Positions 5,926 through 6,411 of a DNA stretch of 6,411 bases are shown here, in pieces (position 1 is the first letter of the stretch; every line of letters begins with the position of its first letter). The notes beneath the pieces were generated by a model that saw only the letters and a program-made list of their open reading frames with translations, had not been told where the DNA came from and made no database searches. The translations under genes were made by a program, and so were the position numbers. This stretch comes from an uncultured Clostridia bacterium. Lineage in GTDB: Bacteria; Bacillota; Clostridia; Oscillospirales; CAG-272. The stretch spans positions 1-6,411 of the forward strand of contig CAJGCF010000073.1 in NCBI GenBank assembly GCA_904501865.1, given 5' to 3'.

Positions 5926-6411
5926 CCATTCGAGAGCGTATTGAATATGCTCGTCCCAGAATTCCCAGTTATGAGTGCCGTGAGCCTCGGTATATTCGAG
6001 ATCGTATCCGAGAGAATTAAGCTTGTCGCGAAGGCATACGTTTTCTTCGTATAATCCGTCCTCTGTGCCGACTGCCATAAAGAGCCTTGGACGATTGGGA
6101 CTGTCTACGCAAGTGTCCGCAAGGCAGAAGAGGTCGTCTTCCTCGGGAACGGGCGTACCCTCTCCGAATATAGTAGCCATAATGTCCTTTTTCCACGAGC
6201 TTTTAACGTCCGTTACGGAGGAAAGACCTATGGCAGCGGAGAATTTGTCAGGCTCACGCAGAGCTATTTTGAGAGCTCCGTAGCCCCCCATCGAAAGACC
6301 CGCAACGAAATTATCCTCGCGCTTATCCGATACGTTGAAAAACTCACAGACGAGACGGGGAAGCTCACTGGCGATGAAATCGTAATATCGGAGGCCGCAT
6401 TTCATATTTGA
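5914..6411 (-). CDS. Esterase of the alpha/beta-hydrolase fold (EstA/esterase D-like), partial
   Basis: This is the C-terminal 165 residues of a serine esterase of the PF00756 type (tributyrin esterase EstA / S-formylglutathione hydrolase / acyl-sugar esterase relatives). Numbering from the internal Met at 6403-6405: the nucleophile elbow is GLSMGGYGA (36-44) with Ser38, the acid is probably Asp116 in VGTEDGLYEEN, and the catalytic histidine is His145 in HGTHNWEFWDEHI. The frame stays open to the window edge (two more codons, Ser-Asn), and MKCGLRYYDFIASELP looks like the middle of the domain, so this Met is internal. Family members are around 250-260 aa, so about 90-100 N-terminal residues are missing. 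Any signal peptide would lie in that missing part, so location is unknown. Substrate cannot be assigned; short acyl esters or acetylated/feruloylated sugars are typical for the family. It is convergent with the his operon and probably unrelated to it. Confidence 0.9.
   Translation of the reverse strand, partial: SNMKCGLRYYDFIASELPRLVCEFFNVSDKREDNFVAGLSMGGYGALKIALREPDKFSAAIGLSSVTDVKSSWKKDIMATIFGEGTPVPEEDDLFCLADTCVDSPNRPRLFMAVGTEDGLYEENVCLRDKLNSLGYDLEYTEAHGTHNWEFWDEHIQYALEWLFK

Noticed and set aside
1..6411. CRISPR array, tRNA/rRNA, integrase, toxin-antitoxin or defence system
   Set aside because: No regularly spaced repeats, RNA gene signatures or matching protein motifs were seen; the coding content is explained by the his operon and one esterase.

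Overview
The window carries most of a histidine biosynthesis operon on the + strand, followed by the 3' part of an unrelated esterase gene on the - strand. The + strand order is hisD (5' end cut by the window edge), hisC, hisB, hisH, hisA, hisF and a fused hisIE, from base 1 to 5715, with no frameshift or internal stop. This gene order, the separate single-function hisB and the hisI-hisE fusion fit a member of the Bacillota, most likely a clostridial anaerobe. Frequent ATA (Ile) and AGA (Arg) codons and strong GGAG-type ribosome binding sites agree with that. This placement is inferred from gene content and style; I cannot name a genus.

Region by region: bases 1-5715 are almost entirely coding. 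The genes are tightly packed: hisC/hisB and hisA/hisF share ATGA overlaps, hisB/hisH share TGATG, and the other gaps are 18 to 36 bases. This layout points to one transcript with translational coupling. The promoter and any leader control must lie upstream, beyond base 1, where hisG and possibly hisZ would be expected. Bases 5716-5913 form a convergent intergenic region. It holds a perfect 21-bp GC-rich hairpin just after hisIE, then an AT-rich stretch with two near-identical 18-bp palindromes and a perfect 17-bp palindrome that runs into the esterase stop codon. Bases 5914-6411 (- strand) encode the C-terminal part of a PF00756-type alpha/beta-hydrolase esterase.

How the genes work together: HisE and HisI (fused) convert phosphoribosyl-ATP through phosphoribosyl-AMP to ProFAR. 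HisA isomerises ProFAR to PRFAR. The HisH-HisF complex uses glutamine to make imidazole glycerol phosphate (IGP) and AICAR. HisB dehydrates IGP, HisC transaminates the product, and HisD oxidises histidinol to histidine. The first enzyme (HisG) and the histidinol-phosphate phosphatase are not in the window. All seven his products keep their recognisable catalytic residues.

I found no new biological system. The coding content is ordinary core metabolism. The parts worth a second look are the palindromic elements between hisIE and the esterase gene.
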